Source of the DNA: Elusimicrobiota bacterium
GTDB taxonomy: Bacteria > Elusimicrobiota > Elusimicrobia > UBA1565
NCBI GenBank assembly: GCA_041660925.1
Contig: JBAZVI010000003.1
Location: forward strand, 62,001-126,000
Length of the DNA stretch: 64,000 bases
Direction of reading: 5' to 3'
Numbering within the stretch: position 1 is the first letter of the stretch; each line of letters opens with the position of its first letter. Below are positions 61,359 through 64,000 of the stretch, piece after piece. Both the position numbers and the translations under genes were made by a program. The notes beneath the pieces were generated by a model that was not told the origin of the DNA, did no database searches, and saw nothing but the letters and a program-made list of their open reading frames with translations.

Positions 61359-62887
61359 ACCTCCTCGGCCTGGTGCTCGCGGTCTACGCGGCTTTCTTCA
61401 TCGGCTACCGCCTCTCCCGCTCCTGGGGCGCCGTCCGCCTGGACGCGGTGCGCCCCGCTTACCACCACGACGAGTTCGTCGAGCCCCGCCTGCGCACGCG
61501 CGACCCGGCGCTTCGCGCGCGCTGGCGCGCGCACGCGCCGCGCGTGCGCGTCCTCAAGGACGGCCGGCCCGTGACGACGGTCGGGGGGCTCCTCGAGCTT
61601 CCCCTGAGCTGGGACGCCTCGCGGGCCGCCTGGATCGGGCGCTGGCCCTGCCCTTGGAACGCCCCGGCCGGGCGCTACGCGCTCGAGCTCTCCGAGCCTC
61701 TCGAGGCGACCAAGGCGCTGCGCACCGGCGGCTTCGAGATCCTCCGCCGCGTCCCGCGCCCCATGCCCCGGCGGATGGCCGTCGCGACCTGGGAGAGCGC
61801 GCGGCCCCTGGCCTCCCTCAAGGTGAAGGCGCCCGACGGGACGCTCAAGGACTGGCGCGGCCTGCTCGATTGGGCGCAGTTCATGGGGGCGGACGCCTTC
61901 TGGATGCTCGGCGGTCAGACCCCCGGCCAGGGCCGGGGCGAGACCTGGGTCGCGCACAACCTCCCGCTCATCCCGGAGGTGGCGCGCGAGTGTCACCGGC
62001 GCGGGCTCAAGTTCGGCGTCTGGGCGATGTTCTCCCTGACGATGTCGTCCGAGAACCGCGTCCCCGGCTACGAGTACGCGCTCGAGATCGAGGACGGCCG
62101 CCCGAAGACGACCCGCGCGATCTCCATCCGTGACGAGCGGCGCGCGAAGGACGTGGCCCGGCTCCTGCGCGGCTTCGCCGCCATCCCCGAGGTGGATTTC
62201 GTCGGGCTCGACTACATCCGCAACGCGCTGGGCGGCTACGAGCTCGTCGACGACTTCATGGCCGAGATGCCCGAGGTCCCCCGCCCCGCGAACTGGGAGC
62301 GCATGAGCCGCGAGGAGCGCATGGCCGACTTCGCGAAGCGCAAGATCGCCCGCAAGGACATGCGGCTCGTCGACTCCTGGCAGTGGTGGCGGGCTCATCG
62401 CACCGCGCAGGCCATCCGCCTCATCCGGCGCGGCCTGCGCTCGGACAAGCCGCTGTGGGCCTTCACGCTCACCTGGGACCGCGGCCGGCATCACGGGCAG
62501 GACCCGGTGATGTTCACCGACGCGGGCGCGGACGCCTGCGCTCTCATGATGTACGAGGCGGACCGGACGCAGTACGCTCAGATCCTCAAGGACTGGCACG
62601 CCTACGCGCGCGTCGGCGAGGTCCGCCTCATCGTCGGGAACATCGTCGACTGGGGCCTGCATCAGCGCGCGAAGGACGGCCCCGGGGAGTTCCGACGGCG
62701 CCTGGACGCGGCCGTCGGCGGGATCTACGCCGACGGCGCCGCGGAGGGCCTGTTCGTCCACGACCTCGAGCGCGCGCTCAACGGACGGCTCGGCGCGTGG
62801 AGCACGCGCGACTGGCTCGATGCCGCCCGCGCGGCGGTCCTCCGGATGAAGGCGCTCCCCGCTTCCGGGGAGAAGGCGCGCGGATGA
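61334..62887 (+). CDS. Membrane-anchored TIM-barrel protein, glycoside-hydrolase-like
   Basis: A 517-residue protein with an N-terminal membrane helix (about 8-26). A beta-sandwich of roughly 90 residues (RVRVLKDGRPVTTVGGLLELP) precedes an apparent (beta/alpha)8 barrel. The barrel includes VWAMFSLTMSSENRVPGY, DFVGLDYIRNALGG, KPLWAFTLTWDRGRHHG and GADACALMMYEAD. The D-Y-I-R motif and acidic residues at strand ends recall glycosyl-hydrolase-like families of the GHL10/DUF187 type. ATG 61334 overlaps dtd by 25 nt; GTG 61373 would avoid the overlap. The substrate is unknown, perhaps an envelope polysaccharide. Confidence 0.55.
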   Translation: MDRFRPGLNLLGLVLAVYAAFFIGYRLSRSWGAVRLDAVRPAYHHDEFVEPRLRTRDPALRARWRAHAPRVRVLKDGRPVTTVGGLLELPLSWDASRAAWIGRWPCPWNAPAGRYALELSEPLEATKALRTGGFEILRRVPRPMPRRMAVATWESARPLASLKVKAPDGTLKDWRGLLDWAQFMGADAFWMLGGQTPGQGRGETWVAHNLPLIPEVARECHRRGLKFGVWAMFSLTMSSENRVPGYEYALEIEDGRPKTTRAISIRDERRAKDVARLLRGFAAIPEVDFVGLDYIRNALGGYELVDDFMAEMPEVPRPANWERMSREERMADFAKRKIARKDMRLVDSWQWWRAHRTAQAIRLIRRGLRSDKPLWAFTLTWDRGRHHGQDPVMFTDAGADACALMMYEADRTQYAQILKDWHAYARVGEVRLIVGNIVDWGLHQRAKDGPGEFRRRLDAAVGGIYADGAAEGLFVHDLERALNGRLGAWSTRDWLDAARAAVLRMKALPASGEKARG

Positions 62888-63360
62888 GGCTCCTCCTCGG
62901 AGCGCTCTTCCTGCTCGCCGCGCCCTGCGCGGCCCAGCAGTCGGTGGATTTCGGCACCGCCTTCGGCCCCGACGCGTTCGGCGCTCGCGGAGGGGTCGAG
63001 CGCGCCACCGCCGCGCCGGTCGGACTCGCGCTCGCGCTGAGCTACGACGCGACGACTTGGCTGCGCGTCGGGATCTCGACGACCTCTCCGTCCGGCGACC
63101 TCGAACCCCTCGTCGCGCGAGGCTTCTACCGGCTCGAACTCTGCCAGCTCGTGCGCCTGGCCGAGGGCGGGGGCAAGACCCTCTCCTATCTGGCTGGTCG
63201 GCGCGAGAAGGGCGCCGCCCTGCGCGCTCTGGCCGGGGAGCTGGCCCTCGATTTCGACAAATCCTATGATGCGGCACGGGAGGACGACCGGCGCGTGCTC
63301 GAGCGTCTGCGCTCGCTCCAGTCGGTCGAACCCCTGCCGCCGCCCGGAGGACGCCCATGA
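62884..63360 (+). CDS. Small secreted protein of unknown function
   Basis: A 158-residue protein. A signal peptide (RLLLGALFLLAAPCAAQQ) is followed by a beta-rich part (GLALALSYDATTWLRVGIST), then a helical C-terminus (ARGFYRLELCQLVRLAEGGGKTL, DREDDRRVLERLRSL-type). No family is recognised. ATG 62884 overlaps the upstream stop codon and the stop codon overlaps the DUF192 gene, so the three genes are translationally coupled. Confidence 0.65.
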   Translation: MRLLLGALFLLAAPCAAQQSVDFGTAFGPDAFGARGGVERATAAPVGLALALSYDATTWLRVGISTTSPSGDLEPLVARGFYRLELCQLVRLAEGGGKTLSYLAGRREKGAALRALAGELALDFDKSYDAAREDDRRVLERLRSLQSVEPLPPPGGRP

Positions 63361-63899
63361 GGACCCTGTTCGCGCTGTCCGTTCTCGTCGCGCTCGCCGC
63401 CTGTTCCGTGAAGAAGGATGAGTCGCGCGCCGGTCCCCCTCCCGGCGTCCCGCAGCCGCAGGCCCTCATCGCCCCCGTGCCGCTCTCCGCGCAGAAGATG
63501 TCTCTGCTGGCGAAGGCCAACATCGTCCTGCCCGATCGGGCGCTGCTCGTCGCCGACGTCGTGGACACGCCCGAAGCGCGGGAGACCGGCCTCATGTTCC
63601 GCGAGAAGCTCGCCCCCGACTACGGCATGCTCTTCGTCTTCCCGAAGGCGGAGCGCCTCGAGTTCTGGATGAAGAACACCTACGTCGACCTCGACATGGT
63701 CTGGCTCGACGCCGCGCGGAGGGTCGCGGTCGTGCACCGCGACGTGCCGCGCTCGGCGAAGGACACGCCGGAAGAGAAGATCGCGCGCCGCGGAGGCGAG
63801 GGCCTCTACGTGCTCGAGCTCCCCGCCGGCGCCGCGATGCGCCACAAGATCAAGGTCGGCGACGTCCTCGACTTCAAGGTCCCGGCAGCGGTGCGTTGA
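63357..63899 (+). CDS. DUF192-family lipoprotein
   Basis: A 180-residue protein. A lipobox LVALAAC gives Cys16. A Pro-rich spacer runs to about residue 50. The DUF192 domain follows (ADVVDTPEARETGLMFREKL, GMLFVFPKAERLEFWMKNTYVDLDMVWLD, VLELPAGAA). The fold is a small beta-barrel. The biochemical role of the family is not settled; an envelope location is expected. Confidence 0.88.
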   Translation: MRTLFALSVLVALAACSVKKDESRAGPPPGVPQPQALIAPVPLSAQKMSLLAKANIVLPDRALLVADVVDTPEARETGLMFREKLAPDYGMLFVFPKAERLEFWMKNTYVDLDMVWLDAARRVAVVHRDVPRSAKDTPEEKIARRGGEGLYVLELPAGAAMRHKIKVGDVLDFKVPAAVR

Positions 63900-64000
63900 C
63901 GGCCCTCCTCCCGCACCGTCCTTCCGGCGGCTCGGGCGCCGTCGGAAGGGCGGCGCGCTGATCGGGCCATGGACGTCCTCTGCGGACGGCTGCGCTCCGC
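63900..64000. other. Window end: imperfect hairpin and possible start of next gene
   Basis: An imperfect stem CCTTCCG...CGGAAGG (63920-63949) follows the DUF192 gene, without a T-run. ATG 63969 opens a plus-strand frame (MDVLCGRLRSA) to the window end, but too little is visible to call a gene. Confidence 0.25.

Overview
The window is GC-rich bacterial chromosome (well over 65% GC by eye), densely packed with about 50 protein genes, one tRNA-Gly(CCC), and no insertion sequence, phage module or CRISPR array. Several traits together suggest a Gram-negative, outer-membrane-bearing lineage such as Elusimicrobiota. These are PorV/UPF0164-type outer-membrane proteins paired with giant surface proteins that end in a FlgD/type-IX-like C-terminal module, a Wza/Wzc export pair with KdsC, a complete Bat (aerotolerance) operon, and membrane proteins preceded by a secreted Val/Pro/Ala-rich stretch. 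That placement is inference; no marker gene for taxonomy is present.

Layout. 1-2516 (minus): 3'-truncated miaB and a GT39-like membrane glycosyltransferase. 2538-3362 (plus): a secreted Pro/Lys-rich protein. 3372-14077 (minus): a ten-gene run, HEAT1-HEAT2-moxR-DUF58-TM protein-batA-batB/C-batD-batE-aspA, mostly with 1-4 nt overlaps. 14243-17615 (plus): an MFS transporter with a secreted N-terminal region and an RDD protein. 17616-18230: a gene-free island of strong hairpins, then a ribbon-helix-helix regulator with its own palindromic operator. 18642-23795: an ArnT-like transferase (minus), a nitrilase and a double-SLT protein (plus), then PfpI and DksA-like genes (minus). 23971-31811 (minus): a 1743-residue kelch/fibronectin surface protein, its PorV-like partner and a coiled-coil protein. 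31912-35439 (minus): a coiled-coil/propeller membrane protein and a CBM48-like protein. 35632-40550 (minus): capsule or exopolysaccharide export (lipoprotein, BadF-type kinase, rpiB, a kdsC-wza single frame, BY-kinase). 40724-43263: mazG (plus) and a TPR-SpoIID protein (minus). 43499-46018 (plus): an M48 peptidase. 46297-46367: the tRNA. 46488-52522 (minus): mrp-prx-mip-pepA-folE-pgi. 52631-60537 (minus): acyl-CoA ligase, CCA-adding enzyme, LamG/fibronectin surface protein and a second PorV-like partner. 60609 onward: an AsnC-type RAM protein (minus), then dtd, a TIM-barrel glycosidase-like protein, a small secreted protein and a DUF192 lipoprotein (plus).

The coherent biology is cell-envelope work: surface-protein display, polysaccharide export, wall remodelling and envelope stress (Bat). 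Regulation is unusually readable. Many genes have a -10 box only 6-9 nt before the start codon, so their mRNAs are predicted to be leaderless or nearly so. Three promoters share the motif TTGTTT-NN-GTAACA at the same position, two of them identical over 17 nt, which looks like a small regulon linking a surface protein, the polysaccharide-export operon and a secreted protein.
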